Of a stretch of DNA of 64,000 bases, positions 8,627-19,948 are shown piece after piece. The stretch lies in NCBI RefSeq assembly GCF_009909235.1, contig NZ_JAAAPO010000001.1:806001-870000 (forward strand), written 5' to 3'. The stretch's first letter is position 1. Every line of letters begins with the position of its first letter. The notes beneath the pieces were generated by a model. The model was given only the letters and a program-made list of their open reading frames with translations, was not told the DNA's origin and did no database searches. The DNA comes from Novosphingobium ovatum. Its GTDB lineage: Bacteria > Pseudomonadota > Alphaproteobacteria > Sphingomonadales > Sphingomonadaceae. The position numbers and the translations under genes were made by a program.

Positions 8627-9942
8627 GACTGGCCTCCTTCTGGGCGGGTTGCGGGCGTTGCGGGGGATGGGAGGAACGGGCGCGGGGTCGGCCAGCGGCC
8701 GGTCTCCATGCGCGACAAAGGCGCAAACAGCCCCCGGCGTAGCGCTCCGCCGATGGCGATCGAAAGGCTGCCGATGGGGCGGCGTTCGCGCCACAGATGG
8801 TCGATCATAGGGTGGCCGGCGGCCGCGCAACTGTCGCAGGCGGCGATACCGGGGCGGCGCAGCAATTGCAGGTTTTCGCGCTGCAACAGCACACCGGGCG
8901 AAAACCGGGCATAGGCCTCGTCAAAGGCGGTCTTGAACGAAAAGGCCAAGGGCGCGGTGACAAAGCTGGCCAGCATGGCGATCGGCCGCCCGTCCAGCAA
9001 CAGCGCCAGCCGGTCCAGCCGCCCGCGCGCCGCCGCGCCTTGCAGGGCCTGCGTGAACAATGCGGCGGTGGCGGGCTGGCTGGCCAGTGCCGATCCGGCC
9101 GCGCCTTTCCATCCGGCGGCCTCCAGCGTCAGGAAATCGCGTGACCACGCGTCCAGCCCGGTGGCGTCGGCATGGCGTTCGACGCGCAACGTGCCCAGTT
9201 CGGACAGGCGGGCGGTCTGGCGGCGCAGTTCCTTGCGCTTTTTGCCCGACAGGGACGCCTCCAGATAGGCGTCGGGCGACAGGTCGGATTGCAGCATCGC
9301 CCGTTCCGATTGCGCCACCAGCGCGGCGGGGCGGCCTTGCCCGGCCAGCACATCGGCCAGTGCGTCATGCAGCGGCCCGGTCAGCGGCACATCGGCCAGA
9401 TGCAGGAACAGTCCCGCCCCGGCATGGTGGTCGGCCCAATTCAGCACGGCCGCCCAAAATGCCCGCTCCAGCCCGCGCGCCACCAGCGGCGCGCCCAAAA
9501 AGGCGTTGGGGTGGGTCCATGCCGCCAGATGCGGGATTGCCCGTCCGTAATAGCGGTGCGCACGCACCAGCGGCATCACGCCCGCCAGATCGCCGCCGAT
9601 GTCAAACCGCAGGATATGCACCACCTCCTCGCCCGCCATCAGGCGCAGCGCGGGCAGCAGATACCAGCTTTCGGCAAAGGGGTTGGGCGTGGCGGCCCGT
9701 TGCGCCAGCGCGTCCCACGCCAGCACCGTGTCACGGTCGGCCATCTGGTCGGGCGTGCACAGGCGGATTGCGTCCGCCTGTGCCAGGCGCGCGGGCGCGG
9801 GCGCGGGCGGCGCGGTGGTGGCGGCCACGTTCGGCCAATCCACGTCCGGCCCTTTCACGTCCGGCAATGCCTCATACGCGCTGTCGCGGCGCGCGCTATT
9901 GGGGTGCTGGGGCAAGGTGTTCCTGTCTTTCGCGGCTCGCAT
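8623..9942 (-). CDS. GNAT family acyltransferase, CelD/BcsL (FemAB-like) type
   Basis: 439 residues. A Pro/Ala-rich N-terminal stretch of about 60 residues precedes a FemAB/CelD-like GNAT fold: FAESWYLLPALRLM, SGKKRKELRRQTARL (the conserved basic helix), WKGAAGSALAS, and FSFKTAFDEAYARFSPGVLL, the usual C-terminal core signature of this family. Members attach acyl groups to polysaccharides or peptides; the acceptor is not evident. It overlaps the cupin-like oxygenase gene by four bases. The downstream gene and the absence of polysaccharide genes leave the pathway open. Confidence 0.75.
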   Translation of the reverse strand: MRAAKDRNTLPQHPNSARRDSAYEALPDVKGPDVDWPNVAATTAPPAPAPARLAQADAIRLCTPDQMADRDTVLAWDALAQRAATPNPFAESWYLLPALRLMAGEEVVHILRFDIGGDLAGVMPLVRAHRYYGRAIPHLAAWTHPNAFLGAPLVARGLERAFWAAVLNWADHHAGAGLFLHLADVPLTGPLHDALADVLAGQGRPAALVAQSERAMLQSDLSPDAYLEASLSGKKRKELRRQTARLSELGTLRVERHADATGLDAWSRDFLTLEAAGWKGAAGSALASQPATAALFTQALQGAAARGRLDRLALLLDGRPIAMLASFVTAPLAFSFKTAFDEAYARFSPGVLLQRENLQLLRRPGIAACDSCAAAGHPMIDHLWRERRPIGSLSIAIGGALRRGLFAPLSRMETGRWPTPRPFLPSPATPATRPEGGQS

Positions 9943-10124
9943 ATGCCGCTGACATGCAGGTAACAGCCAAGCGCGAAGGAAATGCTAACGCACTGTCGAT
10001 GATGGCCAATCGAGGGAGGGGCAAAGCATCCCGCCCCGGTGGGTGGGTCGTGAAACCGGGGCGGGAGCAAGGCACACAGGGCAGGCAAATGCCGTCCCTG
10101 TAATCGGGCGGTCAGGCCGCCTTG

Positions 10125-10143
10125 GCGGTGCGTGATGCACCGC
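10125..10143. other. hairpin in the 259-bp hppA-celD intergenic region
   Basis: GCGGTGC and GCACCGC form a perfect 7-bp stem with a 5-nt loop, next to a smaller GGCGG/CCGCC hairpin. The region from 9943 to 10201 holds no gene. There is no T-run on either strand, so this is not a convincing terminator; it may be an hppA 3'-end structure. Confidence 0.3.
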
Positions 10144-10201
10144 GTGGAGTGTGTGGCGATGGCCAAGGCGATACTGCATCGCCCCGGACCATCGCTAACA
10201 C

Positions 10202-12310
<2,109 letters not shown>

Positions 12311-12481
12311 TATGTATCCCCTCTGCTTTGGTGTTCCCGGTAATCCGCTACACACCCCCGGGCCTGTTCTTGTTGTTCAAACAGTACCCATCGAGGCTTA
12401 GGTATAGGCCGATGGTAAAGCGGCGCAAGTGCTGATGCGAGCGCCTGTTCCAGAACGGGATTGCCGGGGCAAAGGGGGCGT

Positions 12482-13366
12482 TCAGCCGTGGGCAAAGCCC
12501 AGATCGTCGCCCAGAGACAAAGGCGCGCCGTCCAGCAGGATCGGGGCCTTGCCCGCCGCGATCACCCGGCCAATGGCGTGGGCGTGGACCGGCAACACCA
12601 CATCGGGCGCGGCGGTGAACAGCAGGTGATAGTCATCGCCCCAGCGCAAGGCCTCGGCCCGGCGGGGTTCGGGGGCGGCGATCGGTACGGCGGCAGAGTC
12701 GATGGCGATGGTGACGCGGCTGGCGGTTGCCATGCGCGCCGCGTCCAGCAGCACGCCGTCCGACACATCCATCATCGCGCCCACATGCGGGGCCAGCGCG
12801 ATGCCAGCGGCCAATTGCGCCTGTGGGCGGCGATAGGCGGCGCTGGCCGCGCCGTTGTCGCCGCCGCGCAAAGCCTCCAGCCCGATCATCGCGCCGCCAA
12901 CCGGCCCGGTGATGTACAAAATATCGCCCAAAGCCGCGCCATCGCGCCCCGGCACTGGCGTATGGGTGGCCCGGCCAATCGCCGTCAGCCCCAGCGTTTG
13001 CGCCGCGCCATCGGGCATGCCCACTGTATCACCGCCCAGCAGCGGCGCGCCATATTCCGCCAGCGCCGCGCGCAACCCTTCCAGAAACCGCGCCTCGGCC
13101 CCGTTCAGCTGATAGGCCAGCAGCACGCCCACAGGCGCCGCTCCCTTGGCCGCCAGATCCGAGATATTGGTCGCCACCAGCCGCCACGCGATATCGGCCG
13201 GGTCCATGTCGGGCAGGAAATGCACGCCCGCGACGATGGTGTCATGGGTCAGCACCAGCGTCTGCCCGCCAAAGGGCAGCACCGCGCAATCATCGCGCAA
13301 GCCCCGCGCCGCCGGATCACCGGCCAGCGCGCGCAGCGCGGCGATAAAGTCCAGCTCGGCGCTCAT
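12482..13366 (-). CDS. thiL: thiamine-monophosphate kinase
   Basis: 294 residues. The ATP- and metal-binding signature of the ThiL/PurM superfamily is present: LRDDCAVLPFGG, VLTHDTIVAGVHF, and MDVSDGVLLDAARM. ThiL phosphorylates thiamine monophosphate to thiamine diphosphate, the active cofactor. It follows nusB on the minus strand, separated by 75 bp that hold three copies of an 18-bp repeat. The hisG-hisD-nusB-thiL order is typical of sphingomonads. Confidence 0.94.
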   Translation of the reverse strand: MSAELDFIAALRALAGDPAARGLRDDCAVLPFGGQTLVLTHDTIVAGVHFLPDMDPADIAWRLVATNISDLAAKGAAPVGVLLAYQLNGAEARFLEGLRAALAEYGAPLLGGDTVGMPDGAAQTLGLTAIGRATHTPVPGRDGAALGDILYITGPVGGAMIGLEALRGGDNGAASAAYRRPQAQLAAGIALAPHVGAMMDVSDGVLLDAARMATASRVTIAIDSAAVPIAAPEPRRAEALRWGDDYHLLFTAAPDVVLPVHAHAIGRVIAAGKAPILLDGAPLSLGDDLGFAHG

Positions 13367-13384
13367 CGGGCGCGGCGGGTCAGG

Positions 13385-13438
13385 GGCGTCAGGCCGGACA
13401 TTGGCGTCAGGCCAGACATTGGCGTCAGGCCGGGCAGG
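13385..13438. repeat. three tandem copies of an 18-bp unit
   Basis: Units at 13385-13402, 13403-13420 and 13421-13438 share GGCGTCAGGCC; the first two differ at a single base and the third diverges at the end. They fill most of the nusB-thiL gap. Confidence 0.8.
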
Positions 13439-13441
13439 GCG

Positions 13442-13915
13442 TCAACGGACGCCCTTGCCCACCGCATCCAGCACACCATTGACGAACTTGGCCTCGCGCT
13501 CTTCGAAAAAGGCGTGGGCGACATCGACATATTCGGTGATGATCGTGGCCGTCGCCACATCGGCGCGAGCCAGCAATTCATAGGCCCCGGCGCGCAGCAC
13601 CTGCACCATCGTCTTGTCCAGACGGTCCAGACGCCAGCCATCGGCCAGACGCTCGCTCAACAAGGCGTCGATTTCCTCGATCCGGGCCAGCACGCCCTTG
13701 ACCACATCGTCGAAATGGACGCGGTCGGCATCGGCAAACTGCACGTCCTCGATCTCGGCGCCCAGACGGTGGCGGTGGAATTCATCCAGCAACTGCGCTT
13801 CGGGCGTGCCCTCCATCTGTTGCTGATACAGCGCCTGCACGGCGGCCAGACGCGCGGCAGAGCGGGCAATGCCACGGGCGGGCATTTTGGGGGCGGGGGT
13901 ACGCGACGTCATCAC
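13442..13915 (-). CDS. nusB: transcription antitermination protein NusB
   Basis: 157 residues, all-helical NusB fold: ARGIARSAARLAAVQALYQQQ at the N-terminus, RLDRLDKTMVQVLRAGAYEL in the middle and EREAKFVNGVLDAVGKGVR at the end. NusB with NusE (S10) binds boxA RNA in rRNA transcripts to prevent premature termination. It begins 8 bp after the hisD stop and is probably co-transcribed with it. Confidence 0.95.
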   Translation of the reverse strand: MMTSRTPAPKMPARGIARSAARLAAVQALYQQQMEGTPEAQLLDEFHRHRLGAEIEDVQFADADRVHFDDVVKGVLARIEEIDALLSERLADGWRLDRLDKTMVQVLRAGAYELLARADVATATIITEYVDVAHAFFEEREAKFVNGVLDAVGKGVR

Positions 13916-13923
13916 TCTAATCC

Positions 13924-15219
13924 TTATTGGCCCAGCCGGATGCTGACCGAGCGCCCGTGGGCGGGCAGCCCTTCGGCATCGGCCAAGGATACGGCCGCAG
14001 GGCCGATCGCGGCAAGGCTGGTTGCATCCAGTTGCAAAAAGCTGGTGCGTTTCATGAAATCCAGCACCGACAGGCCGCTGGCAAAACGCGCGCGGCGGCC
14101 CGTGGGCAGAACGTGGTTGGGCCCGGCAACGTAATCGCCGATAGCCTCGGGTGTGTGGCGGCCAAGAAAGGCGCTGCCGGCGTGGCGGATCTGGGCGAAC
14201 AGGGCATCGGGATCGTCGGTGGCGATCTCGACATGCTCGGCGGCCAGCGCATTGGCCAGCGCGGGGGCCTGTGCCGCCAGATCATCCAGCACGATCACCA
14301 CGCCATAATCGTTCCACGATGCGCGCGCGGTGGTCTGCGTGGCCAGTCCCTGCAATTCGGTCTCGACCGCCGCCTCGACCGCATCGGCAAAAGTGGCATC
14401 ATCGGTGATCAGGATCGATTGGGCAACGGGATCATGCTCGGCCTGCGAGAGCAGGTCGGCCGCGATCCACGCTGGGTTGTTGGCAGCGTCAGCAATCACC
14501 AGAATTTCGCTGGGACCGGCCACCATGTCGATGCCCACCACGCCATAGAGCTGGCGCTTGGCCTCGGCGACCCAGGCGTTGCCGGGGCCGGTGATGACAT
14601 CGACCGGCGCGATGCGGTCGGTGCCATAGGCCAGCGCCGCGATCGCCTGCGCCCCGCCGATGCGCCAGATCTCGTCCACGCCTGCCAGATGGGCGGCGGC
14701 CAGCACAAGGCTGTTGACCGCGCCACGCGGGGTGGGGGTGACAACGACCAGTCGGCCCACGCCCGCAACCTTGGCGGGAATGGCGTTCATCAGCAGGCTG
14801 GAGGGATAGGCCGCGCGCCCGCCGGGCACATAAAGCCCCGCCGCGTCCACCGCGCCCCATTTGGCGCCCAGACGCACGCCGGCGGCATCGGTATAGTCGC
14901 GATCTTCGGGCTTTTGCGCGGCGTGATAGGCGGTGATGCGCTGCGCCGCCAATTCCAGCGCGCCGCGCAGATCAGGCGGCAGGTTGTCAAAGGCGGCCTT
15001 GCACGCGGCGGCATCGATCCGCCAATCGGCATCGCTGGTCAGCGGGTGGCCGTCAAAGCGTTCGGTATATTCGGCCAATGCCGCATCGCCCCGCGCCCGC
15101 ACATCGCGCAGGATCGCCGCGACCGTGTCCGAGACGCCCGCATCGCTCTCGCGCCGATCCGACACGATGCGGGCAAACGCCTGATCAAAGCCGGGATCGC
15201 GGCTGTTCAGGCGGATCAT
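13924..15219 (-). CDS. hisD: histidinol dehydrogenase
   Basis: 431 residues, standard length. The enzyme oxidises L-histidinol to L-histidine with two NAD+, the last two steps of histidine synthesis. Recognisable segments are [50 protein letters not shown], and [11 protein letters not shown], which carries the catalytic Glu-His pair; GPNHVLPTG follows. Its start overlaps the hisG stop by 4 bp (ATGA), so translation is coupled. Confidence 0.97.
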   Translation of the reverse strand: MIRLNSRDPGFDQAFARIVSDRRESDAGVSDTVAAILRDVRARGDAALAEYTERFDGHPLTSDADWRIDAAACKAAFDNLPPDLRGALELAAQRITAYHAAQKPEDRDYTDAAGVRLGAKWGAVDAAGLYVPGGRAAYPSSLLMNAIPAKVAGVGRLVVVTPTPRGAVNSLVLAAAHLAGVDEIWRIGGAQAIAALAYGTDRIAPVDVITGPGNAWVAEAKRQLYGVVGIDMVAGPSEILVIADAANNPAWIAADLLSQAEHDPVAQSILITDDATFADAVEAAVETELQGLATQTTARASWNDYGVVIVLDDLAAQAPALANALAAEHVEIATDDPDALFAQIRHAGSAFLGRHTPEAIGDYVAGPNHVLPTGRRARFASGLSVLDFMKRTSFLQLDATSLAAIGPAAVSLADAEGLPAHGRSVSIRLGQ

Positions 15220-15890
15220 TGGGCGGCGTCCTTGGCGGCGGCGGCCATGGCGCGGAACGCCTCGACCACCTCACCCACGCGGGGGTCGGTCTTGAGCGCG
15301 GCGCGGTTGACGATCAGCCGGGCCGAAATCTGCATGATCACGTCCGTCTCGACCAAGCCGTTCTCTTTCAGCGTGCGGCCCGTCGAGACAAGATCGACGA
15401 TCCGCCCCGCAAGGCCCAGCACCGGGGCCAGTTCCATCGCGCCGTTCAGCTTGACCACCTCGGCCTGAATGCCCTGCCGTTCGAAATGGCGGCGCGTCAG
15501 GTTGGGGTATTTGCTGGCCACGCGCAAATGGCTGGCCGAGGCGCGGGCGGCGGCATCCGCATTCACCGGTTCCGCCACCGACAGGCGGCAGTGGCCGATG
15601 TTCAGATCAACCGGCGCATACAGGTCCGCATAGGCGAATTCATCCACCACATCGGAACCCACAATGCCGATTTGCGCCGCGCCATGGGCCACGAATGTCG
15701 CCACGTCGAAGGCGCGCACGCGGATCAGCCGCATGTCGCTGCCTTCGCAGGCAAAGGACAGGGCGCGCGACTTCTTGTCGTGGAACTCGGCATCGGGCAC
15801 AACGCCCGCACGCGCCATCAGCGGCAAGGCTTCGTCCAGAATGCGGCCCTTGGGCACGGCGAAAGTCAGCTGGGGCAAAGTGTCAGACAT
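15216..15890 (-). CDS. hisG: ATP phosphoribosyltransferase, short form
   Basis: 224 residues beginning [18 protein letters not shown]. This is the short HisG lacking the C-terminal regulatory domain; known short forms need HisZ, which is not in the window. It carries out the committed step of histidine synthesis (ATP plus PRPP). Motifs include [13 protein letters not shown] and [15 protein letters not shown], the PRPP-binding loop. Leads the hisG-hisD-nusB-thiL run; a 42-bp gap separates it from the divergent DUF2332 gene. Confidence 0.95.
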   Translation of the reverse strand: MSDTLPQLTFAVPKGRILDEALPLMARAGVVPDAEFHDKKSRALSFACEGSDMRLIRVRAFDVATFVAHGAAQIGIVGSDVVDEFAYADLYAPVDLNIGHCRLSVAEPVNADAAARASASHLRVASKYPNLTRRHFERQGIQAEVVKLNGAMELAPVLGLAGRIVDLVSTGRTLKENGLVETDVIMQISARLIVNRAALKTDPRVGEVVEAFRAMAAAAKDAAQ

Positions 15891-15932
15891 AGGGCGCGCA
15901 TTACGTTCCCTGACGCAAAAGGGCAACATCGT

Positions 15933-17003
15933 ATGGACAGCGGAAAAGCGATCATGGAAATCGGCAATGTCGCCCATGCGCTGGACTGGCAGGCGGCCCA
16001 TGCCGAAAAGAACGGCGCGCCGCTGACGGGCCGGGTGGTGCGCGCGTTCAACGCGTTGCTGGCGGGCGACACACAGGTGGCGCGGCGCATGCGCGACTGG
16101 CCGGGGCTGAGCCTGGAGGACGCGATGCCGCTGCGTCTGGCGGGAGGCTTTCATTACCTGCACCTGACCGGGGCGGATGCGCGGTTGGTGCCGGTGTATT
16201 CTGGTGCCTTGGTTGATCAGGGGGCGGTGGACGCGGTGATCGTGGCGGTGGCGCAGACCCATGACGCGGCGCTGTTGCCGTGGTTTGACGGCCCGCCCCA
16301 AACCAATGAGGCGGGGCGTTCGGCCGGGATCATGGCGGGGCTGTTGTGGCTGTCGGGGCGGGTGGGGCCGCGCTTTGACCTGAACGAGATCGGCGCCAGC
16401 GCGGGTGCGAACACGATGATTGATCGCTATGGCTATGATCTGGGCGGGGTGCGGGTGGGGGCGATGGACTCGCCGGTGCAGATCAGGCCCGAATGGCGCG
16501 GCGCTCCGCCGCCCCGCGCCGATGTACGGATCGAGCGCATCGCGGGCTGTGACCTGTCCCCCATCGACCTGACCGATCCACCGGCGGCGTTGCGGCTGAA
16601 ATCCTATGTCTGGGCCGAAGTGAGCGAACGGATGGACCGGCTGGACGCGGTGGTCGCGCTGGCCCGGCAACAACGCCCCGATTTGACCCGTGCCGATGCC
16701 GCCGACTGGGTGGAGCAACGCTTGGCCGCGCCGCAGGCAGAGGGCGTGTGCCGAGTGCTGTACCATTCGATCGTATGGCAATATATCCCCCCCGCCGGGC
16801 GCGCGCGGATCAGCGCCGCGATGGCCGCCGCCGCCGCCCGCGCCACGCCCGAACGCCCGCTGGCGTGGGTGCGGCTGGAAACCAATCGCCAGACATTCCG
16901 CCATGAATTGCGGGTCGGCCATTGGACCGGACGGAACAGCGGCGAGGCGTTTCTGGGCACTGCCCATGCCCATGGCGCGTGGGTGGAATGGACCGGCGGT
17001 TGA
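15933..17003 (+). CDS. DUF2332 family protein
   Basis: 356 residues if started at ATG 15933 (AGGG nine bases upstream); ATG 15954 is possible. The sequence matches the DUF2332 pattern as I recall it: an N-terminal [13 protein letters not shown], then [36 protein letters not shown], and near the end [20 protein letters not shown]. The function of the family is unknown; no signal peptide or membrane segment. Divergent from hisG and convergent with the hydrolase gene 6 bp away. Confidence 0.75.
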   Translation: MDSGKAIMEIGNVAHALDWQAAHAEKNGAPLTGRVVRAFNALLAGDTQVARRMRDWPGLSLEDAMPLRLAGGFHYLHLTGADARLVPVYSGALVDQGAVDAVIVAVAQTHDAALLPWFDGPPQTNEAGRSAGIMAGLLWLSGRVGPRFDLNEIGASAGANTMIDRYGYDLGGVRVGAMDSPVQIRPEWRGAPPPRADVRIERIAGCDLSPIDLTDPPAALRLKSYVWAEVSERMDRLDAVVALARQQRPDLTRADAADWVEQRLAAPQAEGVCRVLYHSIVWQYIPPAGRARISAAMAAAAARATPERPLAWVRLETNRQTFRHELRVGHWTGRNSGEAFLGTAHAHGAWVEWTGG

Positions 17004-17009
17004 CGCGCC

Positions 17010-17933
17010 CTATGTCGGCAGTTTCAGCAAGCTGTTGACGTTGCTCCACGACTGCCACGGGGCGAAATGGCCGGCTTGGGGCAGGCGGGTGATGTGCAAC
17101 TGGCTGCAATGGGCTTCCATCCCATCCAGATTGGCGGGCAGCAGCACCGGGTCCGCCATGCCCCACAGCACTTGTGTCGGCACGCTCAGCCGCGGATAGG
17201 GCGGGGCCTGCCATTGCGCCGGAACATCTGGCGGCGCGGCGGGCGAAGGCACGATGATGTCGCTGGCCCGGTACAGGTTCAGCATGGCGATCCCCGTTTC
17301 GGCCGAGCGCCATTGTTGCAGCAACAACGCGCGTTCGGCCTGCTCCATCGCGCTGAAGGTGCCGGCGCCAAAGGCGCGGACCAATAGCGGCGCGATACCC
17401 TCTGCGGCCACCTGCGCGTCGATTGCCCGGTCGCGCAACAAGGTGATGTATTGCGCGGCGGCGCGCTGTGCCGGATCGGTGAACAGCAATTGCTGGAACA
17501 CTGCCGGGTGGGGCGCGTTGGCCACCACCAATTGCTGAATGCGGCGGTCCTTTTCGGGCAGGTTCGCTTCCAGCATGGCGGCATACCAGGCGATCACGCC
17601 GCCCCAATCATGCCCGATCAGGATGAATCGGTCGATCTGCATCGCATTGGCCAGTTCGAACACGTCTCGCACCAGTTTGGCGGTGGTGTATTCGCGCGGG
17701 TCCTGCGGCTTGTCCGAAGCGCCAAAGCCGCGCAGATCAGGCGCGATGCAGCGGTGGGTTTGCGACAACAGCCCGATCTGATGTCGCCACGTCCGGTGGT
17801 TTTCGGGAAAGCCATGCAGAAAGATCAGCGCGGGGCGGTTGTTCCAGCGCTGTACCAGGCGGGGCGGAGAGGATTCCCATACGGCCAGTTGCATGCCGCT
17901 GGCCAGTCGCACGGGGCGCAGCGAGGAGTTCAT
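17010..17933 (-). CDS. alpha/beta hydrolase, epoxide hydrolase/haloalkane dehalogenase-like
   Basis: 307 residues. LIFLHGFPENHRTW gives the HGFP oxyanion motif near residue 40, and ILIGHDWGGVIAWY puts an Asp nucleophile at D109 in the GHDWGG elbow, typical of soluble epoxide hydrolases and dehalogenases rather than Ser esterases. GMADPVLLP and QAGHFAPWQSW supply the acid and His. No signal peptide, so probably cytosolic. The substrate cannot be told from sequence. Confidence 0.88.
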   Translation of the reverse strand: MNSSLRPVRLASGMQLAVWESSPPRLVQRWNNRPALIFLHGFPENHRTWRHQIGLLSQTHRCIAPDLRGFGASDKPQDPREYTTAKLVRDVFELANAMQIDRFILIGHDWGGVIAWYAAMLEANLPEKDRRIQQLVVANAPHPAVFQQLLFTDPAQRAAAQYITLLRDRAIDAQVAAEGIAPLLVRAFGAGTFSAMEQAERALLLQQWRSAETGIAMLNLYRASDIIVPSPAAPPDVPAQWQAPPYPRLSVPTQVLWGMADPVLLPANLDGMEAHCSQLHITRLPQAGHFAPWQSWSNVNSLLKLPT

Positions 17934-17996
17934 CAGGAAAGCCTTTCGGTTCGGGGCAAGAATATCGCAAACCGCGCGCCAAAGCGAACGGTCAGA

Positions 17997-18269
17997 TCAT
18001 TCTCCCGGCGCGCGGGCGCGGATCGCCAGCGCGTGTACTCTTTGGCCCGGAATATCGCCCAGCGCCGCATTCACCATACGTTGCCGCATAATGCGCGAGA
18101 CGCCGACAAAAGCTGGGCTTTCGATCTCGATGGTGAAATGCGACTCCCCGGTGCCGTCATGGCCACTATGCCCCAGATGTTGGTGGGAATCATTAATGAC
18201 GGCCAATTGGGTCGGCTGCAGCGCGGCGGTCAGTTTCCGGGTGATTTCATCGGCAATGGGGGTGGTCAT
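17997..18269 (-). CDS. bolA: BolA family protein
   Basis: 90 residues starting MTTPIADEITRKLTAAL. The BolA core is present: VINDSHQHLGHSGH, SHFTIEIESPAFVGVSRIMR and VHALAIRARAPGE; the two conserved His residues are the usual [2Fe-2S] ligands shared with monothiol glutaredoxins. BolA proteins act in iron-sulfur cluster handling and stress response. A GAGG site precedes the ATG. Divergent from the J-domain gene with a 101-bp shared promoter; bolA-dnaJ-cobS is a conserved alphaproteobacterial grouping. Confidence 0.93.
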   Translation of the reverse strand: MTTPIADEITRKLTAALQPTQLAVINDSHQHLGHSGHDGTGESHFTIEIESPAFVGVSRIMRQRMVNAALGDIPGQRVHALAIRARAPGE

Positions 18270-18370
18270 CGAAACCTCATCATGTGCTTGCGCCCGGGCA
18301 TGGCGGCATGTCCGTACAGGCATGGAGTAAACGCAGGCTTTTCTTCTAGCCCGTCTGCGGTCATGGGGAA

Positions 18371-18976
18371 ATGATGACTAGAGACAGATTCCATGGCCGC
18401 GTTGGTGGAACGGGGCGCATCTGCGACTGGCCGAATTGCCAGGAAACGGGCGAGTTCCGCGCGCCCGGTATCAAGCCGAGCGGATTTGACGGGCCGGGCG
18501 ACTACCGCTGGTTCTGTCTGGAGCATGTGCGCGCCTTCAACGCGGGATACGACTATTTCGAGGGGATGAGCGCCGAGGAGATCTGGGCCGCACAATCGCC
18601 CATCGCCGGATGGGAGCGCGAAACCCGTGCCTTTCGCCCGACGGCGGGGGTGGATGAAACGCCGCGCTGGGCCGATTACGATGATCCGCTGGAGGCCATC
18701 AGTCGCCGCGCCCGCGATTTCCGCGCCGCGCGTGCGGCGCGGGCCGCGCCGGCCACATGGCCCGACGGGCGGCTGATACAGGCCGAGGAACAGGCGGCAT
18801 TGACCACGCTGGGGCTGGAGGCGAATGCCGACCGCCGCGCATTGCGGGTGCGCTATTCCGATCTGGTCCACCGTTTCCACCCTGACCGCAACGGCGGCGA
18901 CCGCCGCCACGAGGCGCGGTTGCAACAGGTGGTCGAGGCCTATCAACTGCTGCGCCGCCTGCCAGCCTTTGCCTGA
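18371..18976 (+). CDS. J-domain (DnaJ-like) protein with N-terminal Cys motif
   Basis: 201 residues. The J domain is at the C-terminus (about 140-198), unlike canonical DnaJ, with the HPD triad at 170-172 (HRFHPDRNGGD). The N-terminal part contains CDWPNC (C18, C23) and WFCLEH (C49, H52), a possible metal site, followed by an Arg/Ala-rich linker. Such proteins occur next to bolA and cobS in many alphaproteobacteria and may act as an Hsp70 co-chaperone for a dedicated client. ATG 18374 is an equally possible start. Confidence 0.85.
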   Translation: MMTRDRFHGRVGGTGRICDWPNCQETGEFRAPGIKPSGFDGPGDYRWFCLEHVRAFNAGYDYFEGMSAEEIWAAQSPIAGWERETRAFRPTAGVDETPRWADYDDPLEAISRRARDFRAARAARAAPATWPDGRLIQAEEQAALTTLGLEANADRRALRVRYSDLVHRFHPDRNGGDRRHEARLQQVVEAYQLLRRLPAFA

Positions 18977-18993
18977 ACCGGATGTGCCGGGCG

Positions 18994-19016
18994 GAGGGGT
19001 GGGGGCACTACCCCTC
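18994..19016. terminator. terminator-like hairpin between convergent genes
   Basis: GAGGGGT pairs with ACCCCTC (7 bp, 9-nt loop) across the convergent ends of the J-domain gene and the SRPBCC gene, overlapping the SRPBCC stop codon. No T-run. Confidence 0.35.
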
Positions 19017-19445
19017 GCACAAGGCGGCCAATTGGTCGGCGGCCGCGCCCCATCCCGCGGTAAAGCCCATGGCCGCATGCTGGGCGCAGGCGTCCTCCGT
19101 CCAGTGGCGGGCGGTGGCGGTATAGCGTGTGCCATTCCCCTCCGCCGCGATCTCCCAGATGCCGATCATGAACGGGCCGGCGGGTTGCAAATCGCCGGTC
19201 ACCGCATCGGTCACGGCAAAACGCCGCCCCTCGTCCCATGCCAGATAGACGCCGTTATTGGGCATCACCTCACCATTGGGGCCGTGCATCACCATTTCGC
19301 ACACGCCACCCGCGCGGCGGTCCTGATGGCCGGGCACCGCGCGCCAGGGGTGCGGGCAAAACCATTCCGCCTGCCGGTTGACCAGCACGTCCCACACGAG
19401 TGCGGGCGGCGCAGCGATGTGGCGGGTGATCGACAATTCATGCAT
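19008..19445 (-). CDS. SRPBCC/AHSA1 (START-like) domain protein
   Basis: 145 residues, one SRPBCC domain: ELSITRHIAAPPALVWDVL at the N-terminus, VYLAWDEGRRFAVTD in the middle and HAAMGFTAGWGAAADQLAAL at the C-terminal helix, the AHSA1/activator-of-Hsp90-like pattern. These folds bind hydrophobic ligands; the ligand is unknown. The preferred start ATG 19445 overlaps the TGA of the upstream PhnB-like gene by one base; a GTG one codon earlier is possible. Last gene of a coupled three-gene run. Confidence 0.8.
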   Translation of the reverse strand: MHELSITRHIAAPPALVWDVLVNRQAEWFCPHPWRAVPGHQDRRAGGVCEMVMHGPNGEVMPNNGVYLAWDEGRRFAVTDAVTGDLQPAGPFMIGIWEIAAEGNGTRYTATARHWTEDACAQHAAMGFTAGWGAAADQLAALCEG

Positions 19446-19948
19446 CACAGCTCTCCCCTCCGCGCGGCCTCGATCGCGGCGATGTCGATGCGCACCATGG
19501 TCTGCATCGCGGCAAATACCCGCGCGCGGGCCGCCGGGTCGGGGTCGCTCATTCCCTCACTCAAGGCGCGGGGGGTGATTTGCCAGCGCAGGCCCCAGCG
19601 ATCAACGCACCAGCCACAGGCCAGCGCCCGCCCGCCATCGGCGATCAGTGCGTCCCAGTACCGGTCAGTTTCGGCCTGCGAATCGGTGGCCACCTGAAAC
19701 GAGAACGCGTCCGAATGCTGGGCATGCGCGCCCCCGTTTAGCCCCATACAGGCAATGCCCAGCACGGTGAAATCCACCACCAGCGCGTCGCCTGCCCGAC
19801 CGCCCGGAAAATCCCCCGGCGCGCGGCTGACCTCGCCGACATGGCTGTCGGGAAACAGATCGGCATAAAACCGCGCCGCACTTTCCGCGCCGCCGTGGAC
19901 CGCCGTGTCATACCACAGGCAGATCAGCGCCTTGGGCCGGGTGGTCAT
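19445..19948 (-). CDS. VOC family (PhnB-like) protein
   Basis: 167 residues starting MTTRPKALICLWYDTAVHGG. It has the PhnB-type glyoxalase/VOC layout: AARFYADLFPDSHVGEV, LGIACMGLNGG, FSFQVATDSQAETDRYWDAL and CGWCVDRWGLRWQITPRAL. VOC folds use paired beta-alpha-beta-beta-beta modules around a metal or ligand; PhnB-like members are mostly uncharacterised. The start overlaps the GST stop by 4 bp and the stop overlaps the SRPBCC start, so the three are tightly coupled. Confidence 0.85.
   Translation of the reverse strand: MTTRPKALICLWYDTAVHGGAESAARFYADLFPDSHVGEVSRAPGDFPGGRAGDALVVDFTVLGIACMGLNGGAHAQHSDAFSFQVATDSQAETDRYWDALIADGGRALACGWCVDRWGLRWQITPRALSEGMSDPDPAARARVFAAMQTMVRIDIAAIEAARRGEL

Noticed and set aside
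10125..10143. Rho-independent terminator of hppA
   Set aside because: Hairpin has no T-run on either strand; listed only as a structure.
13385..13438. Possible CRISPR array
   Set aside because: Repeats are contiguous 18-bp units without spacers; only three copies.
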